This document shows, piece by piece, positions 8,342-16,122 of a stretch of DNA of 64,000 nt (within the stretch, counting starts at the first letter, position 1; each line of letters opens with the position of its first letter). Both the position numbers and the translations under genes were made by a program. The notes under the pieces are model-generated. The model worked only from the letters and a program-made list of their open reading frames with translations. It had not been told where the DNA came from and made no database searches. This DNA is from Streptomyces naganishii JCM 4654 (GTDB lineage: Bacteria > Actinomycetota > Actinomycetes > Streptomycetales > Streptomycetaceae). Location: positions 186,001 through 250,000 of the forward strand of contig NZ_BMVF01000010.1 of NCBI RefSeq assembly GCF_014650575.1, written 5' to 3'.

Positions 8342-8685
8342 TCGCGCACTGCTTTCAGGGCCTCGTCGAGGACCGCGCTCAACTCACGGAGGGCTTCCTG
8401 CGCGATGTCCGGATCTTTGTGTTCCAGATTGTTCTTCGCCCGGGCGTACCGGGTGGAGAGGTCCGGCCGACGGGCGATTTCGATCTCCTTGGCCCAGATC
8501 AGGACCCAGCTCTGTACCGGGCTGAGTGATTGCCACTCGACTGCCTTGGCGAAAGCCTCGTCCTTCATGGCCTGCATCTCTTCCAGGCGGCCCGGGGCAA
8601 CGACGGTAAGGGCTGCACGCAGGGCATCAGGAGTCAGTTCGGGACGCGGAATCAGCTCGTGCCCGTGATCGGCCTGAGTGCTCAT
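8338..8685 (-). CDS. DUF6247-like protein (possible antitoxin)
   Basis: A 115-aa, mostly helical protein (ALTVVAPGRLEEMQAMKDEAFAKAV, then WAKEIEIARRPDLSTRYARA) resembling a Streptomyces DUF6247-type family. The ATG at 8685 has a near-perfect AGGAGG six bases upstream, which rules out the longer reading from 8787. It overlaps the RelE-like gene downstream. An antitoxin role is inferred from gene order (antitoxin first) and coupling. Confidence 0.65.
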   Translation of the reverse strand: MSTQADHGHELIPRPELTPDALRAALTVVAPGRLEEMQAMKDEAFAKAVEWQSLSPVQSWVLIWAKEIEIARRPDLSTRYARAKNNLEHKDPDIAQEALRELSAVLDEALKAVRE

Positions 8686-8752
8686 GGTGTCCTCCTGGGG
8701 GTGCACTGGCCAGAGTATCGGGCCTGCTGGAAGAGAACGGGACAGAACGGTC

Positions 8753-9619
8753 TCAGGAAGCGGTGGTGTGGGGAGTGCGGCAGTCACGGCAGAGTCCTGG
8801 GGCCGGTGAGCGGAAGGCGCGGTCGCAGTTGTCGCAGGTCTGGAAGGGGTGGCGGGGTTCGGGGATCGGTGGGGTCTGAGGACGGAAGGGTGGTGGGGGT
8901 GGGAGTTGGGCGGTCAGGCGGTGGGCGAGGAGGGCGGCGGGGCGGGTCAGGGGTTCGTTGGGCAGGTTGGCGGTCAGGGCGTGGCGTACGGCGGTGGGCG
9001 TGAGGTCGCGTTCCAGCCATGCGGCGACGCCCGGGGCGAGGCGCTCGGTGTCCGTGGCGGAAAGGAGCAGGCGGGGGTCCTCGCGACGGAGGCCGGTGAG
9101 GACGTCGGCGGCCGTCCGGAGGAGGGCGGGGGCGGGGCACGAGGGCTGGGGGACGGCGGGGAGGCGTTTGCGGGGCGCGGGCTCGTCCGGTGCCGTGCGC
9201 CGGGCGGGTTTGCGGGTGGTCGTCCCGCGGGCGGCCCTGTGGCCTGGGCTGTTGCAGGAGACCGTGCGGGTGACGATCCGGCCGGTGGCCGTGCGTTCGC
9301 GGGTGCGGCGCAGGTAGCCGTGCGCTTCGAGTTCGCGTAGGGCGGCGGCGATGCGGGTGGGGCCCTCGGGGAAGCGGGTGGCGAGGGTCTTGATGTCGAC
9401 GGCGGTGCCCGGCCGCACCGACTGGATGTAGCAGGCCAGTCCGATGGCGAGCAGGGACAGTTCCTTGTGCTGGGCCAGGTCATTCCCGATCACCGTGAAG
9501 TTCTCGGTGTGGCGGACGTGGTCGTGCCTGACGCCGGCGAACGGCCGCCCGTCGGGGTGGTTCTTGGCCCGGATACGGGACTGGGCGGGCGCGGGCGCGC
9601 TAGGGTTTTCGGTGTCCAT
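8753..9619 (-). CDS. Winged-helix DNA-binding protein with C-terminal zinc ribbon
   Basis: A 288-aa protein. An N-terminal winged-helix domain (residues about 30-115) contains AIGLACYIQSVRPGTAVDIKTLATRFPEGPTRIAAALRELEAHGYLRR, a helix-turn-helix plus wing (written here only to place it). A Pro/Arg-rich middle follows. The C-terminal ribbon has CDNC and CRDC pairs near residues 262-281. Such proteins are common in Streptomyces accessory regions and plasmid-like elements; no target is known. A strong hairpin (9647-9682) lies in its leader. Confidence 0.75.
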   Translation of the reverse strand: MDTENPSAPAPAQSRIRAKNHPDGRPFAGVRHDHVRHTENFTVIGNDLAQHKELSLLAIGLACYIQSVRPGTAVDIKTLATRFPEGPTRIAAALRELEAHGYLRRTRERTATGRIVTRTVSCNSPGHRAARGTTTRKPARRTAPDEPAPRKRLPAVPQPSCPAPALLRTAADVLTGLRREDPRLLLSATDTERLAPGVAAWLERDLTPTAVRHALTANLPNEPLTRPAALLAHRLTAQLPPPPPFRPQTPPIPEPRHPFQTCDNCDRAFRSPAPGLCRDCRTPHTTAS

Positions 9620-9646
9620 CGGGAAGCCCTACTTCCTCGGTGGTCA

Positions 9647-9682
9647 GGCCCTCGCACTGGGATGCCAGTCCCGGCGAGGGCC
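9647..9682 (-). promoter_or_regulatory. Leader hairpin upstream of the winged-helix gene
   Basis: Nine-bp outer arms (GGCCCTCGC / GCGAGGGCC) enclose five-bp inner arms (ACTGG / CCAGT), 28-63 bases upstream of the start at 9619. It is either an RNA leader structure or a protein-binding palindrome. The rest of the 9620-9944 gap shows only the XRE-side motif at 9761-9780. Confidence 0.5.
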
Positions 9683-9760
9683 GTCGCATGTCTGGGGGTG
9701 GTGCCTTGTCGCGCTGAGCGTAAGGCAGGCAACCCGTGCCGAATCCAGCCCACTTGGGCA

Positions 9761-9780
9761 TATTCACTCGCCGGAGTGAG
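9761..9780. promoter_or_regulatory. Candidate XRE operator (TATTCACTCG-CCGGAGTGAG)
   Basis: An inverted repeat TCACTC/GAGTGA with a 4-bp spacer. The first ten bases are identical to a site at 46694-46703 near the second XRE/DUF397 pair in this window. It lies about 165 bases before the XRE start at 9945. Autoregulation is inferred. Confidence 0.5.
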
Positions 9781-9944
9781 TTTGCCCGGCGGGAGGGAGG
9801 GGTGGGGCTTGGCGGGGTGCTTTCTCCCCAGTTCGTAGTGCATGGGGAGCGCAGGTCGGACCGGAGACTGGGCTGTCACGTTCCGGTTGTGCGTACTGTG
9901 AGTAGTCCGGCTGATACGAAGCGGTACGACGGAGGGGTGCGTGC

Positions 9945-10823
9945 ATGTCGGTGGACGGCGAGGTCCGGCAGCTCACGACCGAGGCTGACGAGCCCGGGTG
10001 GGAGGTGGACCCGGACGACGAGTGGGGCGTGGCCGTCGTCGCCACCGTGGGGCGGCAACTGAAGCTGCGGCGCGAGGCGGTGGGCATGCGCGCCGGCGAG
10101 TTCGGAGCCGCGATCGGGTACGGAGAGGACCTGGTCTACAAGGTCGAGAGTGGGAAGCGGATCCCGAGACAGGAGTACCTGGACAAGGCTGACGAGGTGC
10201 TGGGGGCGGGTGGGCTCATGGCCGCGGCCTGGGAGGACGTGAAGAAGGTCCGGTATCCGAAAACAGTTCGGGACCTCGCGAAACTGGAGGCGCAGGCGGT
10301 CGAGATCGGGCTGTACGTGTGCAACAGCGTCAGTGGGTTGTTGCAGACACCAGAACATGCGCGGGCGCTCTTTCAGGCGGCACAGCCGCCGTACTCGCCG
10401 GATGATGTCGAGCGCATGGTGGCCGCCCGTATGGCCCGGCGGTCGGTCTTCGAAAGGGACCCGGCCCCCTCAATCAGCTTCGTGCTGGAAGAGGCGACGC
10501 TGCGGAGAGAGGTCGGAGGCACAATGGTGTGGCGACAGCAACTCGAACGTCTGCTGGAAGTTGGGCGGTTGCACAACGTCACACTTCAGGTGATGCCGAC
10601 GAAGACCGACGCTCACCCCGGGGTGGACGGCAGGATCGAGGTGTTGAAGTTTCAGGACGGTACGGCGGTGGGGCGTTCCGATGGCGCGTTCAACGGCCGG
10701 CCGACCTCTGACCCGAAGCAACTGCGCATCCTTGAGCTGCGGTATGGCACCATCCGGGCGCAGGCTCTCACGCCCCGGGAGTCGCTGGCCTTCATCGAGC
10801 AACTACTGCTGGGAGAAGCATGA
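9945..10823 (+). CDS. XRE family regulator with DUF5753 domain
   Basis: A 292-aa protein with an N-terminal helix-turn-helix (VGRQLKLRREAVGMRAGEFGAAIGYGEDLVYKVESGKR, residues about 34-70, quoted only to mark the domain) and a C-terminal DUF5753 ligand-like domain (ARMARRSVFERDP, LQVMPTKTDAHPGVDG). This is the regulator half of the XRE-DUF397 pairs that are numerous in Streptomyces and influence development or antibiotic production. Its stop overlaps the DUF397 start (ATGA). Confidence 0.9.
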   Translation: MSVDGEVRQLTTEADEPGWEVDPDDEWGVAVVATVGRQLKLRREAVGMRAGEFGAAIGYGEDLVYKVESGKRIPRQEYLDKADEVLGAGGLMAAAWEDVKKVRYPKTVRDLAKLEAQAVEIGLYVCNSVSGLLQTPEHARALFQAAQPPYSPDDVERMVAARMARRSVFERDPAPSISFVLEEATLRREVGGTMVWRQQLERLLEVGRLHNVTLQVMPTKTDAHPGVDGRIEVLKFQDGTAVGRSDGAFNGRPTSDPKQLRILELRYGTIRAQALTPRESLAFIEQLLLGEA

Positions 10824-11032
10824 TCCGCAAGGTCTCCGCCGGTGATGTCTCCGAACCGGCATGGTTCAAGAGCAGTTACAGCGACGGCACCGACGGCGAC
10901 TCCTGCGTAGAGGTCGCCACCACCTCCGGCGCCATCCACGTCCGTGACTCCAAGTACCGGGCCGTCGGCCCCCGGCTCGCGCTCGCGCCGGAGGCGTGGG
11001 CGGACTTCGTGGCGTACGCGTCCGGGAGCTGA
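10820..11032 (+). CDS. DUF397 protein, partner of the adjacent XRE regulator
   Basis: A 70-aa protein with the DUF397 signature WFKSSYSDGTDGDSCVEVA, HVRDSKYR and a C-terminal WADFVAYA. It is translationally coupled to the XRE gene through an ATGA overlap. In known pairs the DUF397 protein modulates the XRE partner. Confidence 0.9.
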   Translation: MIRKVSAGDVSEPAWFKSSYSDGTDGDSCVEVATTSGAIHVRDSKYRAVGPRLALAPEAWADFVAYASGS

Positions 11033-11046
11033 CGGGGGAGGCCCGG

Positions 11047-11712
11047 TCAGGGCCACAGGAGTTCGCGGGTCCACGCGGTGTCCGTGCGGCGGTAGCGCAG
11101 GCGTACGTGGCGGCGGTGCGTCTCGCCCTGGAAGAACTCGACCTCGGTGGGGTGGAGGCGGTAGAGGGTCCAGGACGGGGCCTCGGTGTGCGGGGCGGAA
11201 CGGGCCCGCTCCCAGGCGGACTCCGAGGCGCGCGCCAACTCCTCCAAGGAGCCGAGGACTTCGCTCTGGTGGCCGGTGAGCGCGGCGGCCAGGGCGCCCG
11301 CCGAGCGCGCGTGCAGGTCGGCCTGTGCCTGCTCGGGCGGGGCGACGGCGACCGGGCCGCGCACCCGGACCTGGCGGCCCCGGAGCGGCCAGTAGAAGGC
11401 CAGCGCGGCTTCCGGGCGGGCCGCGAGGTGGCGGCCCTTGCGGCTGTGGGCGTGGGTGGCGAAGGACCAGCCGTCGGCGTCCGCGCCGTGCAGCATCACG
11501 ATCCGCACGTCCGGCCTGCCCTCCTCGTCCGAGGTCGCCAGCGACACGGTGTGCGGCTCCCGTTCCCCGGCCGCGACCGCGTCCGCGAACCACCGGGTGA
11601 ACAGGGCGAGCGGTTCCGCGGGCGCCGCCGCCGGGTCGAAGGGCGGCAGCTCGGTCACCCCGGGCTCCCACACCCGAAGCCCCCGCAACAGCTCGTGAAG
11701 ATCGGTGTCCAT
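11047..11712 (-). CDS. pdxH: Pyridoxamine 5'-phosphate oxidase family protein (PdxH-like)
   Basis: A 221-aa protein of the FMN-dependent PNP/PMP oxidase family, which makes pyridoxal 5'-phosphate. Visible family segments are PLALFTRWFADAVAAGEREPHTVSLATSDEEGRPDVRIVMLHG, a central TH.HSRKGRHLAARP FMN site and the C-terminal RLHPTEVEFFQGETHRRHVRLRYRR (given only to place the domains). Size and ends fit PdxH. The usual C-terminal substrate loop is not fully diagnostic, so a PdxH-like oxidase on another substrate remains possible. It is monocistronic, convergent with the DUF397 gene. Confidence 0.8.
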   Translation of the reverse strand: MDTDLHELLRGLRVWEPGVTELPPFDPAAAPAEPLALFTRWFADAVAAGEREPHTVSLATSDEEGRPDVRIVMLHGADADGWSFATHAHSRKGRHLAARPEAALAFYWPLRGRQVRVRGPVAVAPPEQAQADLHARSAGALAAALTGHQSEVLGSLEELARASESAWERARSAPHTEAPSWTLYRLHPTEVEFFQGETHRRHVRLRYRRTDTAWTRELLWP

Positions 11713-11740
11713 ACGTTGAGTATCGCCGGGGCGGCCCCGC

Positions 11741-12913
11741 CTACCGTCCCAGCACCACCGTCCCCGACGAGCAGAACCAGCCGCCCGTGCCGGAGGCGAG
11801 CCCCAGCCGGGGCAGGGTGCCGTCGGTGCGGCGGACCTGCCGTTCGCCGGCCTCGCCGCGCAGTTGCCGTACCGCCTCCACCAGCAGGAACAGCCCGCGC
11901 ATGCCCGGATGCTGGGCGGACAGGCCGCCGCCGTCCGTGTTCACCGGCAGCCCGCCGCCCTCGACGAGCAGCCGCCCCTTCTCCACGAACGCCCCGCCCT
12001 CGCCCTTCCCGCAGAAGCCCAGGTCCTCCAGGGTCACCAGCGTCATGTAGGTGAAGGCGTCGTAGATCTCCGCGAAGTCGATCTCCTGCGGGCGCACCCC
12101 GGCCCGCTCGAAGGCGAGGCGGCCGCTCACCGCCGCCGGGGACACGGTGAAGTCCGGCCACTCGGACATCGTGGTGTGGGACACGTGCTCCCCGGCGCCG
12201 AGCACCCACACGGGGTCCGTACGGCAGTCGCGGGCGTACTCCTCCGCCGCCAGCACGACCGCCGCGCCGCCGTCCGAGCGCAGGCAGCAGTGCAGCTTGG
12301 TGAAGGGGTCCGCGATCAGCGGGCCGGACAGCACGTCGTCGACCGTGATCGGGTCGCGGAACATGGCCTGCGGGTTCAGCCCGGCGTTGGCCCGCGCCTG
12401 CACCGCCACCTCGGCGAGCTGCTCGATCGTCGTGCCGTACTCGTACATGTGGCGGCGGGCCGCCATCGCGTACTTGGCGACCAGCGTGTGTCCGTAGGGC
12501 GCCTCGAACTGCAGTGGGCCCCGGTTGCCGAAGGAGAGGGTGCCGGTGCGGCGGCCCGCCCTGATGTCGGCGCGGGCGGTCGAGCCGTAGACGAGGAGCA
12601 CCACGTTCGCCCGGCCGGCCGCGATCGCGTCCGCCGCGTGGGCCGCCATCACCTCCCACGTCGACCCGCCGACCGAAGTGGAGTCCACCCAGGTGGGGCG
12701 CAGGCCCAGGTACTCGGCGACCTCCACCGGGGCCAGGGTGCCCAGGCCCGCCGAGCCCAGCCCGTCCACCCGGTCCCGGTCCAGCCCGGCGTCCGCCAGC
12801 GCGCGGCGGGCCGCCTGGGCGTGCAGGGCGTACGCGGTGGTGTCGTCCACCCGTCCGCAGTCGGAGAGAGCCGCACCGACCACGGCGACCTTGCGGTTCC
12901 CGGACGTCGTCAT
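11741..12913 (-). CDS. Thiolase-like lipid-transfer protein (SCPx/Ltp type), nucleophile apparently lost
   Basis: A 390-aa thiolase-fold protein with the segments AGLNPQAMFRDPITVDDVL, EIYDAFTYMTLVTLEDLGFCGKGEGGAF and LPVNTDGGGLSAQHPG, diagnostic of the Ltp/SCPx-like group. The position of the thiolase nucleophile reads SVGGSTWEVM, with Ser/Thr and no Cys. It is therefore unlikely to do Claisen thiolysis; Ltp2-type retro-aldol cleavage of a side-chain acyl-CoA is a plausible alternative. Such enzymes need a DUF35 partner; the candidate is at 5426-5899. It diverges from an acyl-CoA dehydrogenase across operators 5 and 6. Confidence 0.85.
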   Translation of the reverse strand: MTTSGNRKVAVVGAALSDCGRVDDTTAYALHAQAARRALADAGLDRDRVDGLGSAGLGTLAPVEVAEYLGLRPTWVDSTSVGGSTWEVMAAHAADAIAAGRANVVLLVYGSTARADIRAGRRTGTLSFGNRGPLQFEAPYGHTLVAKYAMAARRHMYEYGTTIEQLAEVAVQARANAGLNPQAMFRDPITVDDVLSGPLIADPFTKLHCCLRSDGGAAVVLAAEEYARDCRTDPVWVLGAGEHVSHTTMSEWPDFTVSPAAVSGRLAFERAGVRPQEIDFAEIYDAFTYMTLVTLEDLGFCGKGEGGAFVEKGRLLVEGGGLPVNTDGGGLSAQHPGMRGLFLLVEAVRQLRGEAGERQVRRTDGTLPRLGLASGTGGWFCSSGTVVLGR

Positions 12914-12917
12914 GAAT

Positions 12918-12932
12918 CTGACGCTACATCAG
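12918..12932. promoter_or_regulatory. Operator palindrome 5 (CTGACGCTACATCAG)
   Basis: Imperfect copy of the regulon palindrome only five bases from the thiolase-like start codon, where binding would block initiation of transcription or leaderless translation. Confidence 0.65.
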
Positions 12933-12990
12933 ATACCGGCCCCGACGGCAGTGGTCCGCGCTCTGGGCATCCGCATCCCGCCACCCTAAT

Positions 12991-13005
12991 ATGACGGTCC
13001 GTCAG
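12991..13005. promoter_or_regulatory. Operator palindrome 6 (ATGACGGTCCGTCAG)
   Basis: Strong copy of the regulon palindrome, 41 bases before the acyl-CoA dehydrogenase ATG and divergent to the thiolase-like gene. Confidence 0.75.
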
Positions 13006-13042
13006 TTCCGGAGGGACTTCCGGAGGGGACTTCCGGAGGAGA
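13006..13042 (+). repeat. Triplicated Shine-Dalgarno-like repeat
   Basis: Three near-identical 12-13-bp units (TTCCGGAGGGAC, TTCCGGAGGGGAC, TTCCGGAGGAGA) stand directly before the acyl-CoA dehydrogenase ATG. Each carries a GGAGG core. Only the last is at normal spacing. Confidence 0.85.
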
Positions 13043-13045
13043 GCC

Positions 13046-14245
13046 ATGGACGCCCGCCTCACCGCCGAGCAGGACGAGATCCGCCGCACCCTGCGCGAAC
13101 TGCTGCACAAGAGGTGCGGGCCGCAGGAGGTGCGCGCCGCCGTGGACACCCCGGACGGCCACGATCCGGCCCTGTGGACCGCCCTCGCCGAGCGACTCGG
13201 CCTGCCCGGGCTCGCCCTCCCCGAGTCCCTCGGCGGCGCCGGCTGCTCCACGACCGAACTCGCCCTCGCCTGCGAGGAGACGGGACGGGTGCTCGCGCCC
13301 ACGCCCCTGCTCGCCACCTCGGTCCTCGCCGCCCCGCTGATCGTCCGCCTCGGCACCCCCGCCCAGCGCGCCGGTCTGCTGCCGCGCGTCGCCGCCGGCA
13401 CCCTCACCGCCGCCCTCGCCGTGCCCGGCCCCGCCCTGACCACCGCGCTGGCGCTGACCGGCGGCAACGACGGCGACTGGGCCGGGGGCGGCCGCGCGGG
13501 CGGGGTGCAGGCGCGGAGGGCGGAGGGCGGCTGGCGGCTGTACGGGCAGGTGGACCAGGTCCTCGACGGTCACCGGGCCGGCCTGCTCGTCGTCGCCGCG
13601 CACACCGGCGGGTTCGCGCGCTCGCGCACCCTGCTCTTCCTGGTGACGGGGGACGCCGAGGGAGTCGTACGGACCCGGCGGACCGCTCTGGACGCCACCC
13701 GCCCGCAGGGACTCGTACAACTGCGGGACGTGCGGGCGGAGTTGCTGGGCGCGGACGAGACGGGCGGCGAAGGCGCCGACGTACTGGGCGCCCTCGCCGG
13801 CACCGGTGACGCGGCCGCCGCCGTGCTCGCCTGCGAGGCGGTCGGCGCGGCGGGCCGGGCGCTGGAGCTGACCGTGGAGTACGTCAAGCAGCGCCGGCAG
13901 TTCGGCCGGGCCGTCGGCTCCTTCCAGGCCCTCAAGCACCGGCTGGCCGACGTGTACGTCCAGGTCCAGGCCGCCCGCTCGGCCGCCTGCTACGCGGCCT
14001 GGGCGGCCGGCCACGGCGAACGCGCCGGCGGCCTCGCGCTCGCCCAGGCCCTCCAGGCGCTGCGGCTCGCCGCCTCGGAGGCGATCCAGCTGCACGGTGG
14101 GATCGGCTTCACCTGGGAACACGAGGCACACCTGTACTTCAAGCGGGCCGCGGGTGACGAACTGCTGTTCGGCCCCGTGCACCGGCTGCGGGAGCACGCC
14201 GCCCGCGCGGCCGGGCTGTTCGAGCGGCAGGAGGTGGCGGTGTGA
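13046..14245 (+). CDS. Acyl-CoA dehydrogenase family protein
   Basis: A 399-aa FAD-dependent acyl-CoA dehydrogenase. The N-terminal helical domain has GLPGLALPESLGGAGCSTTELALACEETG. The C-terminal domain has YVKQRRQFGRAVGSFQALKHRLADVYV and the closing HGGIGFTWEHEAHLYFKRA motif (segments given to mark domains). It introduces an alpha,beta double bond into an acyl-CoA. Many catabolic actinobacterial members work as heterotetramers; no second subunit is seen next to it. GGAGGAGA precedes the ATG. The next gene, for a Ddn-like protein, overlaps it. Confidence 0.9.
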   Translation: MDARLTAEQDEIRRTLRELLHKRCGPQEVRAAVDTPDGHDPALWTALAERLGLPGLALPESLGGAGCSTTELALACEETGRVLAPTPLLATSVLAAPLIVRLGTPAQRAGLLPRVAAGTLTAALAVPGPALTTALALTGGNDGDWAGGGRAGGVQARRAEGGWRLYGQVDQVLDGHRAGLLVVAAHTGGFARSRTLLFLVTGDAEGVVRTRRTALDATRPQGLVQLRDVRAELLGADETGGEGADVLGALAGTGDAAAAVLACEAVGAAGRALELTVEYVKQRRQFGRAVGSFQALKHRLADVYVQVQAARSAACYAAWAAGHGERAGGLALAQALQALRLAASEAIQLHGGIGFTWEHEAHLYFKRAAGDELLFGPVHRLREHAARAAGLFERQEVAV

Positions 14246-14724
14246 TGCTCCAGGACGGTGCGCGGCGGGCCGTGCAGAAGGTCTCGTCCACGCGCGCCTT
14301 CGCCCGGCTCGCCCCGCACGTCGTGCCCGCACTGGACCGCGCGGTGCACCGGCTCAGCGGCGGGCGGACGCTGCTCAGCGCGGGCATGCTGCCCGCCCTG
14401 GTCCTGACCACCACCGGGGCCCGCACCGGACTGCCCCGCCACACACCCCTGGCCTGTGTGCCGGAGGAGGACGGGCGCGGCCTGCTCCTGATCGGCTCCA
14501 ACTTCGGGCGGCCGGAACACCCGGCCTGGAGCCACAACCTGCTGGCCCACCCCGACGCCGAGATCAGCCTGCGGGGCGAGGACTTCCCGGTACGGGCGGA
14601 GCTGCTGACCGGTGAGGAGCGGGCGGCCGCCTGGCGGACCGCGCTCGCCCTGTGGCCGCCGTACGCCGCGTACCAGACTCGGGTGACACGGGAGATCCGC
14701 GTCTTCCGGATCATGCGGAAGTGA
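14245..14724 (+). CDS. Nitroreductase/deazaflavin (F420)-dependent oxidoreductase family, Ddn-like
   Basis: A 159-aa protein of the Ddn-like split-barrel family that binds F420H2. Family segments are LVLTTTGARTGLPRHTPLACVPE, LLIGSNFGRPEHPAWSHNLLAHPDAEI and the C-terminal YAAYQTRVTREIRVF. The ATG at 14245 overlaps the acyl-CoA dehydrogenase stop (TGATG), with GGAGG upstream; an in-frame GTG lies at 14242. Co-transcription with a dehydrogenase under operator 6 suggests reduction of an unsaturated intermediate using F420H2, made with the help of fbiC in this window. Confidence 0.8.
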   Translation: MLQDGARRAVQKVSSTRAFARLAPHVVPALDRAVHRLSGGRTLLSAGMLPALVLTTTGARTGLPRHTPLACVPEEDGRGLLLIGSNFGRPEHPAWSHNLLAHPDAEISLRGEDFPVRAELLTGEERAAAWRTALALWPPYAAYQTRVTREIRVFRIMRK

Positions 14725-14816
14725 ACCCGTAGGCAGGTGAAGCGCGCGGAGGTGGCCCCCTCCTCGGGTCGTGCGGAGGCGGCCTCCCTCGAGTGCGGCA
14801 AGGCGCCGTCCGCCCG

Positions 14817-15449
14817 TCACAGCGTCGCCAGGCGCTCCACCAGCAGGAACGCGCCGATTCCCAGCATCGCGGCACCGGAGGTCCGGGTGACCGCGCGTGC
14901 GGCGGCCGGGCGTGCCCGCAGTACCGCGCGGGCCAGGGTGCCGACCGTCAGGTAGACGGCGGCGCAGCACGCCATGTGCAGGAGGCCGAGGGCGGCCGTC
15001 TGCGCGGCGACCGGCAGCCGGGTGCCCCGGGTGGTGAGGAACGCCGGCAGGACGGAGAGGTAGAGCAGCAGTCCCTTGGGGTTCAGGCCGCTGATCGTGG
15101 CGCCGCGCAGGAAGACGCGGGGCGCGGTCGCGGCGGGCGTCCCCGCCTCCGCCTCCGCCGCCGGCACGGCGGACGGCCGCCGCAGCACGCCCCAGCCGAG
15201 CCACACGAGGTAGCCGGCGCCCGCCGCCGTCAGGGCGGTGAGCAGGTCCGGGGAGCCCGCGACCAGTACGGCGAGGCCGGCGGCGGCCAGCAGGGTGTGC
15301 AGGGCGTAGCCGGCGACGAGCCCGCCCACCGCCACCGCGACCGAGCGGTCCCTCAGCCCGGCCGTGATGGCGTACGCCCAGTCGGCGCCCGGCACACAGA
15401 CCAGCAGGAGGTCGACGGCGAGGAAGGAGAGAAGCGTTCCGGCGTGCAT
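14817..15449 (-). CDS. LysE/RhtB family amino-acid exporter
   Basis: A 210-aa membrane protein with about six hydrophobic segments. It begins LLSFLAVDLLLVCVPGADWAYAITAGL, which contains the VPGAD motif near the N-terminus typical of the LysE/RhtB family. GATISGLNPKGLLLYLSVLPAF is the second conserved loop. It exports amino acids or related metabolites. It diverges from an Lrp/AsnC regulator 82 bp away, the usual arrangement for an Lrp-controlled exporter. Confidence 0.9.
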   Translation of the reverse strand: MHAGTLLSFLAVDLLLVCVPGADWAYAITAGLRDRSVAVAVGGLVAGYALHTLLAAAGLAVLVAGSPDLLTALTAAGAGYLVWLGWGVLRRPSAVPAAEAEAGTPAATAPRVFLRGATISGLNPKGLLLYLSVLPAFLTTRGTRLPVAAQTAALGLLHMACCAAVYLTVGTLARAVLRARPAAARAVTRTSGAAMLGIGAFLLVERLATL

Positions 15450-15531
15450 GACGGGAACATTAGGCGCGATCGGCGCGAAAGTGCTCCCTGAATTTGCCCG
15501 TGGATCGCCCGCTGCGGGGATAATCCACCCC

Positions 15532-15984
15532 GTGGACGACATGGACCGGAAAATCCTTGCCGAGCTCCAGCAGGACGGGCGGCTGACCGTGACCGAGCTG
15601 GCCGCGCGCGTGCGGCTGAGCGTCTCGCCGTGCCACCGGCGGCTGCGCGAGCTGGAGCGGTCGGGGGCGGTGCGCGGGTACCGGGCGGTGGTGGACCCGG
15701 CCGCCGTGGGGCTGACCTTCGAGGCGCTGGTCTTCGTCTCGATGCGCCAGGAGGACCGGGACACGGTCGCGGAGTTCGAGCGGGCGGTCGGGGAGGTGGA
15801 GCACGTACTGGAGGCGCAGCGGCTCTTCGGCGACCCCGACTACCTGCTGCGGGTGGCGACGGCGGACCTCGCCGCCTTCCAGCGGCTGTACGACGAACGT
15901 CTCGCCACCCTGCCGGGCGTCCAGCGGCTGACCTCGACCCTGGTGATGAAGCACGTGGTCAAGGACCGGCCGTTGCCCTCCTGA
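15532..15984 (+). CDS. Lrp/AsnC family transcriptional regulator
   Basis: A 150-aa protein. The N-terminal winged helix is MDRKILAELQQDGRLTVTEL followed by a recognition helix near SVSPCHRRLRELERSG. The C-terminal RAM ligand domain (EALVFVSMRQEDRDTVAEFE, FGDPDYLLRVATADL) completes the family plan. The GTG at 15532 is chosen; an ATG three codons later is possible. It is divergent from the LysE exporter, which it probably controls in response to an amino acid. Confidence 0.9.
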   Translation: MDDMDRKILAELQQDGRLTVTELAARVRLSVSPCHRRLRELERSGAVRGYRAVVDPAAVGLTFEALVFVSMRQEDRDTVAEFERAVGEVEHVLEAQRLFGDPDYLLRVATADLAAFQRLYDERLATLPGVQRLTSTLVMKHVVKDRPLPS

Positions 15985-16122
15985 CGTCGTCGGCACCCCT
16001 CCGGTGGTGGTCTGGCCGTGCGGCGGCGTCGCGGCGGCCGCATCCTGTGAGTGCCGGGCTGTTCGCGGACGCAAGCGCCGTTTCACGGCACACGGGTCGC
16101 GGTGGGATGGGCAGGTGGCGGT

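Noticed and set aside
8201..9340. Plus-strand frames opposite the toxin-antitoxin-like and winged-helix genes
   Set aside because: Gly/Arg-rich shadows with no ribosome-binding site or domain.
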